Positions 20,574 through 32,905 are shown, counted from the first letter of the stretch. The stretch: DNA of 64,000 nucleotides from Castor canadensis (GCF_047511655.1 NC_133401.1:14664001-14728000); one strand, 5' to 3'. Notes: a model not told the origin generated them from the sequence alone. Numbers and translations are program-made.

Positions 20574-20885
20574 GGTTTCACACTTCACAAGCCCATAGGA
20601 AAATGACAGGAGAGTCATAGGGACTTCAGGTTATGTCATTTGAGAAATGGCTGAGGGAAAATGGGAGGGGGCGAGCATGGTGGTTGTTATGTTGTTATAT
20701 GTAAGGTATTAGGCTTACTTTGGTGTCTCTGGAGAGCAGGACTAGGATTGCTGAGGATGTATCAGACACATTTTGGCTCAAGATGAAAAAGGATTGTTAC
20801 AGTAAAGGAAGTCTCCTGGAAAATCGCACAGATAATGGCAGAGTTGAGGCCTGAGCTGGATATCTGAAAATATCTGTCACAGTGA

Positions 20886-21098
20886 GTCTTTTTTTTTTTT
20901 TATGGGACTGGGGATTGAACTTGGGGCTTTGAGCTTGCAAAGCAGGTGCTCTGCCACTTGAACCACACCTCCAGGCCTTTTTGCTCTGGTTATTTTAGAG
21001 ATGGAGTCTCCTGGGCTAGCCTTGAACTGTGATCCTCCAGATCTCAGCCTCCCAAGTAGTTAGGATTACAGGCGTAAGCCACCAGCACCTGGCTCTGT
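20886..21098 (-). mobile_element. Dimeric B1-ID SINE, second linker type
   Basis: gggattgaacttggggcttt ... tttttgctctggttatttta ... ggcgtaagccaccagcacct. Confidence 0.85.
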
Positions 21099-21631
21099 CA
21101 CAGTGTTATAAAGTCAGAGCTTGGCTTGGAAGCACATTATTGAATATTATAATAAAAACTGCCCTTTGGAATGTGACACTGCTCTGTGATGCTAGCTGAG
21201 CTGTTTCTGAGTCACTTGCAGTCATTGTGTGTTGTGATTCTCTCATCTGTCTGTGACTTGGATTTAACCCTTCCCCTCCTTTACTAGTGAGAATGGTAGA
21301 ATTAGGTGTATTTACTGACCATGGTCACAAGGTGGCAGACCTGCCTCACTGGTGTTTTCTAAGAACTCTACCAGGAAGTGGGCAAATCTAAGAGGGGCTG
21401 TTAGGACTAAGCAAAAGGAAAGGCACGCAAATAAGAACAGGTAAACTTTTAAAACATTCTCTTGTAAAGTTACAGACTTGAGATGAGTATGAAATAACTG
21501 ATGTTTTAGAACTGGAAGGGATTTTAGAGAAGTGCTTCTTAAACTTTAATGGTTATGTGTACAGATTCTGGTTCTTCTGGTGGGACTTGAGATTCTGCCT
21601 TTGTCTCTTTTTCTTTCTCTTTTCCTCTCTC

Positions 21632-21860
21632 TCTTTTTTTTGTGATACTGGGATTTGAACTCAGGGCCTCATGCTTACTAGGCAGATGCTCTAGGCGCGC
21701 TACCATTTGAGCCACTCTGCCAGCCCTTTTTTGTGTTGGGGATTTTTGTGTAGCATCTCATAAACCATTTGTCTCAGCTGACTTCGAACTGCCATCCTCC
21801 TGGTTTCTGCCTCCCAAGTGGCAAGGATTACAGGCGTGAGCCGCTGGCTTCTGGCTTTTT
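21632..21860 (-). mobile_element. Dimeric B1-ID SINE, minus orientation
   Basis: gggatttgaactcagggcct, an extra GGCGCGCTA within the ID arm, then a B1 arm ending ggcgtgagccgctggcttct. Confidence 0.8.
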
Positions 21861-21959
21861 TGTCTGTTTGTTTTGTCTGGCTGTGTTGCCCAGTGTGTGA
21901 TCTTCTTGCCTCCACCCCCTGAGTATGCTTCATTATTAGTGGTATCTCTTTTGTTTAGG

Positions 21960-22830
21960 AACTCAGAACTTCCATTCTCACCATCCTCTTCGGTCTTTGC
22001 TCAAGGTGTCACTTTGGTTACTCCCTCACTCAAACCCTTCAAAGTATCTTTTGTTATCACAAGATCAAGTTCAAATGTCTCTGTCTTGTTTTTAATGGCC
22101 CCACAACATATGGTCCCACTTTTAGCAAGCTTACCCAACTTCCCTGTTACTTAACAATATCTTTCTGCAGTAGCTATCCCTGCTTCTTCCTGTTTCCTAA
22201 ACATACTGCATTCAGTCCTCCTGTATGGTGGCAATGGCCTGGGCCGTGGAGTTAGACATACCCAGTTTCTAATTGCAGACCCACTACCAGTCTCGGCAAA
22301 TCACTTCAGCTTCCTGAGGATCGCCATTCCTGAGATGCATAAGAGAAATGACATTCAAACCACTCTCATTCTTGAGATTGAGATTGCCTTCAAAATCTGC
22401 ATCCACAGCTGCACCCCAGTGGCTCATGCCTGTCATCCTAGCTACACGGGAGGCAGAGATCAGGAGGATCGCAGTTTGACACCATATGGGCCAAATAGTT
22501 CACGAGACCCTACCTTGAAAAAAACCCATCACAGAAAAGGGCTGGTGGAGTGGCCCAAGTGACAGAGCACAAGCCTAGCAAGCATTGAGGCCCTGAGTTC
22601 AAACCCCAGTACCACCAAAAAAAAGGTCAGTGTCCACAATGGTACCCAATACCTAGGTGCCTTTTGCTATGCCTCTCTTTATCTCCGTTTCCCTATGATC
22701 TAACCATTCAAAGGCCTGACCTGAATCCTGCTGCTTTTTGTGAAAACGTTCCTAGCCTTCCTGACCCATTTGACTTCATTGTTTTATGAATTATTTCACC
22801 CATGCATTAGCAATTCTGTGCCAACCTTCT
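21960..22830 (+). repeat. L2 LINE relic with MIR and SINE insertions
   Basis: Bases 21960-22230 (ctccctcactcaaacccttc, aatggccccacaacatatgg) and 22640-22830 (tttgtgaaaacgttcctagc) read like the L2 3' region. A MIR-like segment (22235-22350) and a full dimeric SINE (about 22405-22627) lie between them. Confidence 0.55.
22405..22627 (+). mobile_element. Dimeric B1-ID SINE, full length
   Basis: Left arm ggctcatgcctgtcatccta; right arm gggctggtggagtggcccaa ... caaaccccagtaccacc; A tail. Confidence 0.85.
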
Positions 22831-22907
22831 CAGTAAGACTCCATAGAGATGCTTGAAGGTTATTGGCTATGTGATTTTTGAGGGATAACAATTAATTCTC
22901 TTTTAGT

Positions 22908-23126
22908 ACTTTTTTTGGTGGGACTGGGATTTGAACTCAGGGCTTCATGCTTGCAAAGCAGGTGCTCTACCTTTTGAGCCACACCTCTAGTCCATTTTGC
23001 TCTGGTTATTTTGGAGATGGGGTCTTGAGAGCTATTTGCCTGGGCTGGCCTCGAACTGCAACCCTCCCATTCTCAGCCTCCCAAGTAGCTGGGATTACAG
23101 GCATGAGTCACTGGTGCTCAGCTTCT
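22908..23126 (-). mobile_element. Dimeric B1-ID SINE, second linker type
   Basis: ttttttggtgggactgggat ... tccattttgctctggttatt ... ggcatgagtcactggtgctc. Confidence 0.85.
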
Positions 23127-23995
23127 TTTAGTACTTTCTGAGTGTTAGAAAATTATTGCCTCCTAGTTGCTCTTTCTGTATGAGCATTGCCAGACCATGT
23201 GAAGACCTTAGGGTCAACCCTGGTCAGAGTACTTCCTCCCTCTGGATTTTGGTCAAATTGGAGTTCTGATGAAATTCTTTATGGCAACTGCAAGATAATA
23301 ATGTAAGGAAGTTGAAGATAGTATCTTGTTACTTCAACAGTCCAGTTACAGGAGATGTGTACACTTTCCTATTTCATAAATTTATAGCAGGTCCTTACCC
23401 TCTTGCTTGAAAAGAGATTCAGGATGAAAGACCAAGTGGTGAGGGCAGAATTGTTTAAGGGAAGCGTGTACGTCTGACCTGGATTCTGTGGATTATTAAT
23501 TCAACCCAGAAGTGTGCTTGTTGGCATGTGTAGTTGGATATTTATTATTCTCTCCTTGTCAGTGACAATTGGGAGCTCGTGTCAGGCTTAGGATAGTAAA
23601 ATTATATGGTCTATGCTTTCACTGCAGCAAAGGTTTCCTTGAGGTTTAGATAGAAAATAGATCAGGAGAAAAAAAAAAAGAAAAGAAAATAGATCAGGAA
23701 GGCTGGCACTTAAGCATCCTGCCTTTTCTTTTTTTTTTTTTATTGGACAGCAGTCTGCTAACCTATCACTTTCCTAATCAGGGGATTTTTGCTTCCTTTC
23801 TCCTACCATGAGTCCATGCCAAAGTCCAGATGTGCCTGGAACTGGATGTTCTTTGAAAACGAGAGCCCCAAGGAATGGCTTTCTTGCTGATCACCAGGAT
23901 TCTAATCTTCACTGTTGGTTTCTAGGCCTGGATGCTGGATAGAATCCAGGGCTTTTAACACCTGCCCTGGAGGCAGCCCAGACAAATACCTTTTG
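23127..23995. other. Unassigned intergenic sequence
   Basis: No repeat arm or exon was recognised except two A-rich or T-rich runs (23669-23690, 23728-23741) around a direct repeat of 'aaaatagatcagga'. Confidence 0.5.
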
Positions 23996-24440
23996 AAACT
24001 TTGTGTATTTCAAAAATACCCAACACAAAAATGGCGTGGCAGAGTGGCTGAGCACCTGCCTAGTAAGTGTGAGACCCTGAGTTCAATCTCCCAATACTGC
24101 CAAAAATAAGGAGAGGAAAAAAGAAAAGAAGCCTGTGCCTGACCCCAAAAGATTCTCATTGATTGGTCTAAGGTCTAAGCTTTGGCCTAGACATTGGTAG
24201 TTTAAGAACACTTCCAAAATGGGCACTGGTGACTCATGCTTGTAATCCCAGCTACGTGATAGACTGAGATCAAGAGGATCATGGTTCTAGGTCAGCCTGG
24301 GTAAATAGTTCACAAGACCCTGTCTCCAAAATAACCAGAGCAAAATGAACTGGAGGTGTGGCTCAAACAATAGAGCACGTGCTTTGCAAGGATGAAGCCC
24401 TGAGTTCAAACCCCAGTCCAACACACACACACGCAAAAGA
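23996..24440 (+). mobile_element. ID-containing fragment and a dimeric SINE
   Basis: Bases 24013-24120 are a right arm with a short A-box region. Bases 24215-24440 are a complete dimer of the second linker type (aaaataaccagagcaaaatg is its linker on plus). Confidence 0.8.
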
Positions 24441-24469
24441 ATGCTTCCAAGTAAAATAGCCATTTTATG

Positions 24470-25440
24470 GTGGAGGAACTTTAACCAAGTGCTCAAGGTT
24501 AACATGACCAGCAATGAGGGATGTCCTGGGCCTCCTCCTATGGTGGACTGAGAAGGTACAGAATCACTTCTGAGTTATTCCTGCCAAGAATGCATATCTT
24601 GAGTTTAATTGTGAGAGTTTATTAGATAAGTCCAGCTTCAAAAATGTTAAGGTCAGTAGGTATGGTTGTGCATGCCTGTAATCACTTGGGAAGCTGAGAC
24701 AAGAGAATCTGAAGTTTCAGGACAGCCTGGTCTGTATAGTGAAACAACGAAAACAAACAATGTTGAGGTCATGAGATAAAAGAGGAACCGTTTGAGGAGC
24801 CATCCCAGATTAAAGATGACTAAGGCCAGGGCCAGTGGCTCACATTTGTAATCCTAGTTGGCAGAGATCAGGAGGATCATGGTTCAAAGCCAGCCTGGGC
24901 AAATAGTTCATGAGACCCAATCTCAAAAAAACTCATCAGAAAAAAAGGCTGGTGAAGTGGCTCAAGGTGTAGGTAGGCCCTAAGTTCAAACCCTAGTACC
25001 ACACACACACAAAAGGTGACTAAGGAGCCTGGGGATGTAGCTCAGTGGTACCACACTTGCCTACCATGCAGGAGGTCCTGGGATCCATCTCCTAAACTGT
25101 GGGGGCTGGGAAGCCTCAAAGGAGACTAAGAGAGACAAAACAACTAAATGCGATGTGTGATCCTAGGTTGGATCCTGGTTCAGGAAAAGGGACATTAGTG
25201 GGAAGGTAGACAGATTTTGAGCAAGGGCTATAGACAGCTCCTTGTCAGGTATCAATGATAATGTATTGATTTTGATGATCGTGTTGTAGAGCTCTGAAAT
25301 TTTAGTATTTGGGAAAGTTGAGTGAAAAGTACACGGGCACTATGACTTTTTTGAGGATATGAAATTATTTCAAGACTGAATATTTTAAAAAGCAAGCAAG
25401 TAAGCAAGCTTCTAGGTAATTTTAATGAATTGCCCAAGTT
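24470..25440. repeat. Ancient L1M-type LINE 3' region with SINE insertions
   Basis: Wording (aaaatgttaaggtcagtagg, ggagactaagagagacaaaa, aaatgcgatgtgtgatccta, tggatcctggttcaggaaaa) resembles the same L1M 3' end family as 10390-11860. SINEs at 24655-24755, 24830-25018 and 25022-25110 interrupt it. Confidence 0.5.
24655..25112 (+). mobile_element. B1 monomer, short-arm dimer and ID monomer in a row
   Basis: A B1-like unit (tggttgtgcatgcctgtaat), a dimer with the shortened right arm (gtggctcaaggtgtaggtag), and a classic ID unit (cctggggatgtagctcagtg ... ggtcctgggatccatctcc). Confidence 0.8.
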
Positions 25441-25494
25441 AGAAACCACTTCTCTATGTTATCTTATCTAATATTATTATCTTTCTGAAAATGC

Positions 25495-25790
25495 TGTCTA
25501 GCCAAAGCTTCTACAAAGCTTTCCACTTACTCCTGTCATCTGTAAGATGAAGTTCAAATTCCTTAGGCTGCCATTCAAGGCATGGCATGACCCCATTCTA
25601 CTCTCTTGACCTGCACAGTTGGGCCTGACCCACATTTTATTTTCTCATGTCTGAACTTGTAATTCTTTTCCTTTTCCCTACAATATTCTTGCCTTCCTGT
25701 TCACCTTCCTAAAGATCCACTTCAGGTCAGGCCTTTTATAATTATTTCCGTTAAAAGCCATCATCTTTCCTTTCTTTGAATTCGGGTAAG
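25495..25790 (+). repeat. L2 LINE relic
   Basis: gtaagatgaagttcaaattc, ggctgccattcaaggcatgg and tgcacagttgggcctgaccc match the characteristic L2 passage. Confidence 0.6.
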
Positions 25791-25879
25791 TGAAAACATG
25801 AACATTAGATTCAGAAATAACATGAATCTAAATCCTGGTTCTACTTTTTACCAGTTCTAAGGGACAAGTTAATTTGCTT

Positions 25880-25975
25880 TTTTCTTTTTTTTTTTGGTGT
25901 TACAGAGTTTTGAACTCAGGGCCTCACACTTGCTAGTCAGGTGCTCTACCACTTGAGTCACTCTGCCAGCTCATT
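25880..25975 (-). mobile_element. ID-type SINE arm, minus orientation
   Basis: tttttggtgttacagagttt ... ctctaccacttgagtcactc ... gccagctc. Confidence 0.8.
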
Positions 25976-28814
25976 AATTGACTTCTTGGAAGATCGGACT
26001 AGAGTGAGCTATATGTGAGGTGCAAATATACAGGTCTCCAGCACAAAGTGAGCTCTTTCCTTTGTACTTTTTATAGTTCAGTGTTCCCCCCGAATGGTGT
26101 AAGCTTTTAAAATTTTTTTTTATGCCTGATCATCACTAAGATAAGATGACAGACACTCTTGAACTGAATGGAATGCTTGGGTCTTTAAGGAATCCAACTG
26201 AAATTTCTTTTCCTGAAATACAATTCAGTAAACAAGTGACCCATAGAGAGAGGAATGTAACCCAACAGAGGGGTTACAGTCAGCAGAAAGGAGGGACAGT
26301 GAGTATCTAAATGGGAGAGGATTGTGATGCTTTCCACACCCACTCCTGTGCTGTCAGTCAGACAGCATGGAGGAAGTGCAACTCCTTAAACCTTCATTAA
26401 TCCCTTCCCTGCCCAGGGATGTGTACATAGGTGAGTCAGAGTCTTTCCTCCTTTCCTTTTGCCTGCCTCTACCACCCCTCCAGCTCAGTGTTCACTCAGG
26501 CTGGTCCCAGCTTCTAGACCTCTACTATTGGCCTATGAAAGTGAGGCCAGGAGGGACTGCTGAGAAGGAAGTTGGATGCCAACAGGCATGGAAAGAGACA
26601 GGTGGGGCTGGCATTGTACAAAGGACACAAGCACTGGGTGTGTTTTATTACTGTTTCTGGATTTAGAATCTCCTCCCTTTTGTGACTGTTCCAGGGACGC
26701 TCCCTCTTTCTACTTCCTTATTATATTCTCTTTCCCTGGACCCCTTTTGTGGCCAGAGCATGGCTGTGCAAATAGTTGACAGATCAGTAAAAATGACTTT
26801 TTATGAGAACTGGGAACCTGGCCCTGCCTTTTCCTAAAAGGCAGTGAGGTTCATAGAAACCATGTTTTATGAAGGCTGTGAAATTGTGAGTGTGGTGTTA
26901 GGGAACACGTGCCCAGGTAAAGGGTAGGACAGAAAACAAAATGCTGACTGTCAAACCCAAAAGTAGAGGAGACAAAAATCATCCCGGAAGGTGGATTTTG
27001 TTCACAGATCTCAGAACTCTTGGGATAGCTGCCCAAATTGATGGGGGATGAAGTTAAATTACAGAGTTATGTCACATTGGGTACATCCCTTAACCTCCTG
27101 CCTCAGCCATTTTAAATTGTAAAGTGGGGATGATAACATTCACAGAATTTTTTTGAGGACTATGGCTATCTGTAAAGCCCTTAGGATAGTAACTGGCATG
27201 CAATGATGCTGACTAAGTGTGAATGATTGTAATTATGGGAATAGGCAAAGGTACCATCCTGGTTATCTAGGATGGGGTGGTATTTTGCAGCCAGGACCCT
27301 GGTAGGTCTGTTGGAGATGAAAATGGCAGGGGGATGCTTAAGTTCCAGGAGTGGAAAGATGCACAACATTCTATGAAAATACTTTACCCAACAGCAGGGG
27401 TAGCTGGACCAGTTGTGGCTTCTATCACAGTTATCATCTTCTGGAGGTCTAGGAAAGTATCCTAGAGTCAAATGGCTTCGCTGAAGGCCAAGCTAGAAAC
27501 AGGCCTCAGGGAATGTTCTGCAAATAGCTTTCTCCTTGCTAAGGGAATTCCTTATTGTGGCCCAGCTCCTGATTTTTGTGTCTGTACTGTCTTTATTCAA
27601 AACATGTAAAGAGAATGACCAAAGAAGACTTTAATAAGGAAATGAATGAATGTCCCGAGCATAGTTGGTACTGGTATGGAGGAAGCATGTGTAAGTTTTA
27701 TTTGAACATAAAAAGCACTTCTTTTTTAAAAACAGTTCTCTTCCTATAAATATAGAGGGTTGCCTTGGGTAAATAGTAGACTGTCACAAGAACGCTAAAG
27801 CAGAATCACAGGAGAATCGGCTCTCTCTGCTAAATGGTAGGTTAGACTGAATAAGCATCTGAAGACAAGAGAGAAAAATGGCCAAAGGGGAGAGAAAATG
27901 GGATGGTGAGAGGAATGCACGAAAGGACACTTACTGAGGATCATTGTGCATTAGGCACTGTGTTTAGTACCCTACTTGTCTTAACGTTTTTACTGTCATT
28001 TTCTGTTGCAGTTAAGAGTTAGCCTTGTGTTTCAGATGAGAAATGAGGCTGAAGGAGATGAAGTGACAGGTTCAAGACATCCAGGCATGGCTAGTGTGTT
28101 TTGCCTCAGAGTTAATCTTCTTGCTTCTTTATCAGACAGACAGGTGAAAGACAGAAAAGGAAGGTAAAGTGAATTTTTGTAATGGTTGAAGTTTATAAAA
28201 AGTTTCTGTGTTAGGCAGGATAATAGCCTCCTTAAAATGTCCATCTCACATCACCTGGAATCTGTGAATGTTATTTTGTTTGGCAAAAAGGACTTTGTAG
28301 ATGTGATGAAGTTAGGATCTTGGGATGGGAGATCAATCTGGATTATCTGGATGGGCCCAAAATAATCACAAGGGTCTTTGTGAGTGAAAGAGGGAGGCAG
28401 GAGAGTCTGGGACAGATGATGGGGTGTGAGAGTATATCTTAAAGTAATCCACTGGCTGTTGCTGGCTTTGAAAATGGAAGAGGGCCATGAGCCAAGGAAT
28501 GAGCCTAGAAGCTTCATCAGGCAAGGAGGCAGATTCACCTCTCAAACCTCTGGGAGGATTACTGTCCTGCTAATGCCTTGATTTGGCCTAGCGAGACCCA
28601 TTTTGCACTCAGACCTCCAGAAGTGTGAGGACTGGGAAAAAAGATGTAGGTAGTCTTTGTGTTCCAGGAGGCTACAGACTGTCCCACAGAAAAAGAGACT
28701 GCAGAAATAAGCCAAAATGTTGAAAAATGATTAAGTCTAGATTATAGGTAGAAAGTAGACTATGGGAAATAGTTATCTTCTTTTTACATTATATATCTTA
28801 ATTTTCAAAGATAA
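25976..28814. other. SINE-free interval with MIR and an old LTR
   Basis: No lineage-specific SINE is found in 2.8 kb, in a window where one occurs roughly every 500 bases. MIR-like pieces lie at 27080-27215 and 27925-28090, and an old LTR at 28225-28640. Bases 26000-27080 and 27215-27925 contain no recognised element or exon. Confidence 0.6.
28225..28640 (+). mobile_element. MLT1/MaLR-type LTR relic
   Basis: aggataatagcctccttaaa, gcaaaaaggactttgtagat, gggcccaaaataatcacaag and tagcgagacccattttgcac are the typical wording. Non-coding; no viral genes. Confidence 0.65.
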
Positions 28815-29095
28815 AAAAATTAAATGAGGCCCTGGGTTCAATCCCCAGCAAAAAAAATTAAAAAGATCATCATGCCGTTGTGTCACAGAGTTGTGTTCAG
28901 TGTACCTCGTGAGCCCCTTGCAGAACTCCAAGACAGCGTGCTGTTTGAGCTTACGGATGAATTTGCTAAAGGCAGGCCAAAGGAAGGAAGGACGTTACAG
29001 GTAAAGGCACAATTTATGCAAAGGCAGGAAGAAGGATAGCTTGTGTAAAGCAGGAAGGGAGGACCTTGTCCTGACGGTAAGCTAGATATTGTCCT
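28641..29095. other. Unassigned, with an ID remnant
   Basis: A short ID 3' piece (gaggccctgggttcaatccc) lies at 28825-28850. Nothing else was recognised. Confidence 0.5.
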
Positions 29096-29149
29096 TTGGT
29101 CCCCCAGCTCTTTCTTCTTTCCTCCTTCTCTTCCTCCTTTTTCTTCTTG

Positions 29150-29408
29150 TTTTGCTTCATTTATTTTAGTTATTTCAGCTACAGTCTTGCACTTTTGCCC
29201 AGGGCAGCCTCAGATGATTGTCCTCCTACCTACAGCCTCCTGAATAACTGGGATCATAGGCACACAGGGATGTACCACCATGCCCAGCTTGTTGATTGAG
29301 ATGGGGTCTAGTTAATTTTTTGCTTGGGCTGGCTTTGAACCACCATCCTCCCAATCTTCACCTCCTGAGTATCTGAGATTACAGATGTGAGCCACTGCAC
29401 CTGGCTGG
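29150..29408 (-). mobile_element. Two B1-like units, minus orientation
   Basis: 29160-29290 (tagttatttcagctacagtc ... ccaccatgcccagc) and 29295-29408 (gattgagatggggtctagtt ... gtgagccactgcacctggct). Confidence 0.75.
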
Positions 29409-30467
29409 TCAGCAACTTTTTATGGGGTGAACGGGGACACTCTGGCAACCTGGAATCAATATCAAGTGACCTCCAGACTTGGTGGTAGGGGAGAAAGTTC
29501 TCATGAAATCTTTATTGTTTAAGGCTCAGTTTTTACTGTTTATAACATTCTACTGTTTCTTGCAGTACTGAGGGGAGCAGGGCTCCAATCCCCTGATAGG
29601 TGCCTTATATTTTGCTGGAGGAGGATTTGTTTCCTTGGATGTATGTGTGTGTGGGGGTGCTTTGCTTTGAGGTTTTTATTTTGTTCTTTCATTAGCACTT
29701 AGGGAAATGATACAGTGGCTTTTTTCTCGAATAGCCTCATAATGGAACCACCTAAATCTCTTCTTGAGCCTCTAAACTCCAGGAAGCCACACCTTTTCCC
29801 AGCCCTCCTAGATCCTGGGGGACTTAAGCCATATAGAGCACTAAGTGAAGAAAAAAACCCAATCAAACCAAACTCAGGGGTAAGAACTGTTTGCAATCAC
29901 CTCTGTTTTCTTAAAGTGCATGTTCCTTTCTCCTCTCCCTCCTACCCACCCTAATATAGGGCCAAGTCCTCATCTCTGGGCACAAAGAAACTGCTTTCCC
30001 AGCTCCTGGTATGGTTTGGTTCCACCCACTGAAACAATGGGCCTATTTTTTTCTATAGTCAAAAGGCCTTGTGTTTGGCCCCTGGAGTTCCAACCTGAAC
30101 CCGTTCCAAAGCTCATGCCTTCCTGTTCTGTTCCTTTTAGGTCATCTTAAAGCCTACAGGCTTGTGGGGGTGGGGAGGAGGGAGTCCTGAGCTGTGTTCA
30201 GCAAAAAGGGAAACTTGTGGGAATCCTAGACAGTTGTACATGAGAGAATCTTCGAAGTTTATTGGCAGAAGGAACAGAATTGTGGGCTAGGACCTGGGTC
30301 CTGATGCTGGTGACTGAGCTGTGATCTTGAATAAGTAGATTTGTCTCTCTAGGCCTTACCTGTGCCTTCTACAAAATGAGATGTGACTAGATGAACTCAA
30401 TCCCTGAAGCTTGAAGGCTCTAGTGGTGCAGTTTCTTTGTTCTTCCTCAATGAAATCTGTATGATCC
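29409..30467. other. Mostly unassigned intergenic sequence
   Basis: A MIR-like piece lies at 30285-30410. The plus-strand frames at 29715-30150 have no signal peptide, known motif or splice pattern, so no gene is called. Confidence 0.5.
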
Positions 30468-30690
30468 CACTGGGTGCCAGTGGCTCACACCTGTAATCCT
30501 AGCTACTTGGGAGGCAGAGATCAGGAGGATAATGGTTTGAAGCCAGCTGTAGGCAAATAGTTTGGGAGACCCTATCTTGAAAATACCCATTACAAAAAAG
30601 GGCTGGTGGAGTGGCTCAAGTGGTAGAGCACTTCCTTAGCAAGCGTGAGGCCCTGAGTTCAAACCCCAGTAATGCAGGAAAAAAATCTGT
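30468..30690 (+). mobile_element. Dimeric B1-ID SINE, full length
   Basis: gtgccagtggctcacacctg ... gggctggtggagtggctcaa ... caaaccccagtaatgc; intact arms. Confidence 0.9.
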
Positions 30691-30879
30691 ATTATCCCTT
30701 CTGGCCCCAAGGATCTACCCACAGATAAAATCAATTTGGCTAATGTCCATCTAAGAGGGGACCAACTCTTAGGTCTCATGTCTCCTTTTGAGGATGATGC
30801 TGTCAGTGATCTTTTAGGCAAGTAGAGTGGGTAGATATTTTTGGCTAGCTCTTATATTCTGAGTCTCTTTGGTAGCGGG

Positions 30880-31470
30880 AAGGGTAGAGTCTCACCAGAT
30901 CATGAAAGTCTTGATGCTCAGATTTAGGAGTCTGAACCTTGTGAGTGTAGTATCAGAAGGGGCTTTAAGTGGAAAGTGGGCTGATCAGATCTGGGTTTCA
31001 GGACACATGCTGGTCCTGGTAGCTGGTTTGTTGAAGGAACTGTATCTGTGGAGAGTTCCCCTGAGAGACTGACCTGAGCTGGGAGAACAGAGGGTATGAA
31101 GAGCAGAGTGCAGCAAGGGTCACTTGAAAATTGGCAGGTGTTTGACTGACCAGAGGGGAAGAGGAGGTGGTGGGGTAGGGCCTGAAGGTGGCTCTGATTC
31201 AGGCTCTGGGGTGGCTCAGATGTCTTTAGCCCTGGGATAAAGAGATGCTAAACTATGTTTGGGGTATGTTTAGACACCTGTGGGCTATCCTTGTGGAGCT
31301 ATCACATGGGCAGTGGGAAGAACTCAGCTGAAGCTCCAGGAGGCTGAGGGAGCTAGGAGCAGTGGAGGGCAAGGAGGAGAAGAGGGTGAGCCCAGAAGGT
31401 CTCTGGCTCTGCAAGAATTGTAGGATTAGCCTCCTCTATCACAAGGCACATGGCTGTGTGATCTTGGTCC
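30880..31470 (-). repeat. L2 LINE relic, antisense
   Basis: aggagtctgaaccttgtgag, gtgggctgatcagatctggg and agacacctgtgggctatcct follow the reverse strand of L2. Confidence 0.5.
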
Positions 31471-31837
31471 AGCCTTTTTTCTATTGATCCACAGTGATTT
31501 TTCAGGGTTTTGGTCAGATATTCTTAGCCTGGGGGTCACATATTAGTTACTAGGAACTCTTGGAAACTGAGGGCCTTTGAATCAAGAAGGAGAGAGGCAG
31601 AAAAAGGAAAGACTTTGGGGGCAGGTTAAAATACCTTCTATAAAAATGTTGACACTCATTACAAACCATGAAAAGCACAGTACAAATGAAAAGTTCTATT
31701 GAGAACACTGTGTTCATGTGTCAGAAGGGGAGGAGTGAGACCAGAAGGGTAAAGAGGTCACTAAGAATGATGAAACTAAAAGTTGGTTAGTAGGTCTAAA
31801 ATCTGCTGGGAAGACTTCTGACAGCTTAAAATTGCTT

Positions 31838-32160
31838 GGCCTAAGCTGGATGTGGTGGGTCAGATCTGCAATCCTAGTTACTCAAGAGGCAGAGATTGGT
31901 AGGATTGAGGTTCAAAGCCAGCCTGGGCAGAAAAGTTTGCAAGATCCCATCTTAACCAATAAAAACTGGGCATTGTGGCACGTGCCCCTAAACCCAGCTA
32001 CTCAGGAAACGTTAAATAGGAGAATCATGGTGTGAGACCCTATTAGAAAAATAAGTAAAGCAAAAAGGGCTGAGGACATGGCACAAGCAGTAGAGTGCCT
32101 GCCTAGCAAAGGCAAGACCCTGAGTTCAAAACCCAGTATACTAAAAAAATAAACAAAAAT
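31838..32160 (+). mobile_element. SINE cluster (B1 arm, second B1 arm, ID arm)
   Basis: agctggatgtggtgggtcag, then tgggcattgtggcacgtgcc, then ggctgaggacatggcacaag ... gttcaaaacccagta and an A-rich tail. This looks like a nested or trimeric arrangement. Confidence 0.75.
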
Positions 32161-32234
32161 AAAATTACTTGGCCTATTCAATTTCTTGGCAGGAAAATTG
32201 TAATATTGTCTATATTACAATGTAAAATACTAAT

Positions 32235-32415
32235 AGCCAACAAATATTGCATGCCTTTGACTTCCAGGCCATGTACTAAACCACTATTACCTCATTTGAT
32301 CCTCACAATGGCGGGTGGGTACTTTGATAAGACCCATTTTACAGAAGAGGGAACTAAGGTATACTCATTAGCTGAGGGCCTTGTAGCCTGTGTGCTAGAG
32401 CCAGAATTTGAAGGT
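32235..32415 (+). repeat. MIR SINE relic
   Basis: ctattacctcatttgatcct, cccattttacagaagaggga and gagccagaatttgaa are classic MIR core words. Confidence 0.85.
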
Positions 32416-32809
32416 AAGCTCCTGGGGGTCTTTTAACCCTTAGAAGTTCTGCATAGCTCAGTAATTCTACCTTTGTTTGTTTTTTTCATTTTGTCTTAAG
32501 ACATAGAATGCTGCTCAGGTAGACTCCAGGTCAACAGCAGAAAGATTGTAGGAAGTGAGGGTAAGATCTGTAGACCTCACCTTGGGTCAGGAAAGCAAAA
32601 GTTCTCAACACTGATGGTTGAGGCCTACAGATTGGCTGGCTGACTGCATTTTGGAAGGCAGGGGAATCTTGGCTTCTCTGGCCCCCACAACTGAGGGGGT
32701 CTTACTCCTCTGTGAGGTCTCTTTCTTTCTCTGAGCTCTTTCAAGGCTCAGGTTGGGAGGACTGAGAGTGGATGAAATCCCACAGGCCTTAATGTGAGAG
32801 AAGACTTTT

Positions 32810-32905
32810 TTTTTCTTTTTTTGCTTTCTGTGGTACTGGGACTTGAACTCAGGGCCTCATGCTTGCTAGGCAGGCGCTCTACCATTTGAGCCACTCTACC
32901 AGTGA
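32810..32905 (-). mobile_element. ID-type SINE arm
   Basis: gtggtactgggacttgaact ... ctctaccatttgagccactc. Confidence 0.85.

Noticed and set aside
25022-25110. tRNA gene-like sequence with A and B box words
   Set aside because: It and similar units at 35465, 45105 and 61096 are ID SINEs; they lack a cloverleaf and carry A tails.
26367-26666. 99-codon plus-strand open frame starting at a Met
   Set aside because: No recognisable domain or conserved motif; no evidence of a transcript.
27277-27465. Open frame ending in a membrane-segment-like sequence followed by RSRK
   Set aside because: It looked briefly like a CEACAM transmembrane exon, but it is on the wrong strand, has no GT donor at the expected place and no Ig domain nearby.
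28225-28640. Possible retroviral remains
   Set aside because: Only non-coding LTR-type sequence is seen; no gag, pol or env reading frame was found here or at the other LTRs in the window.
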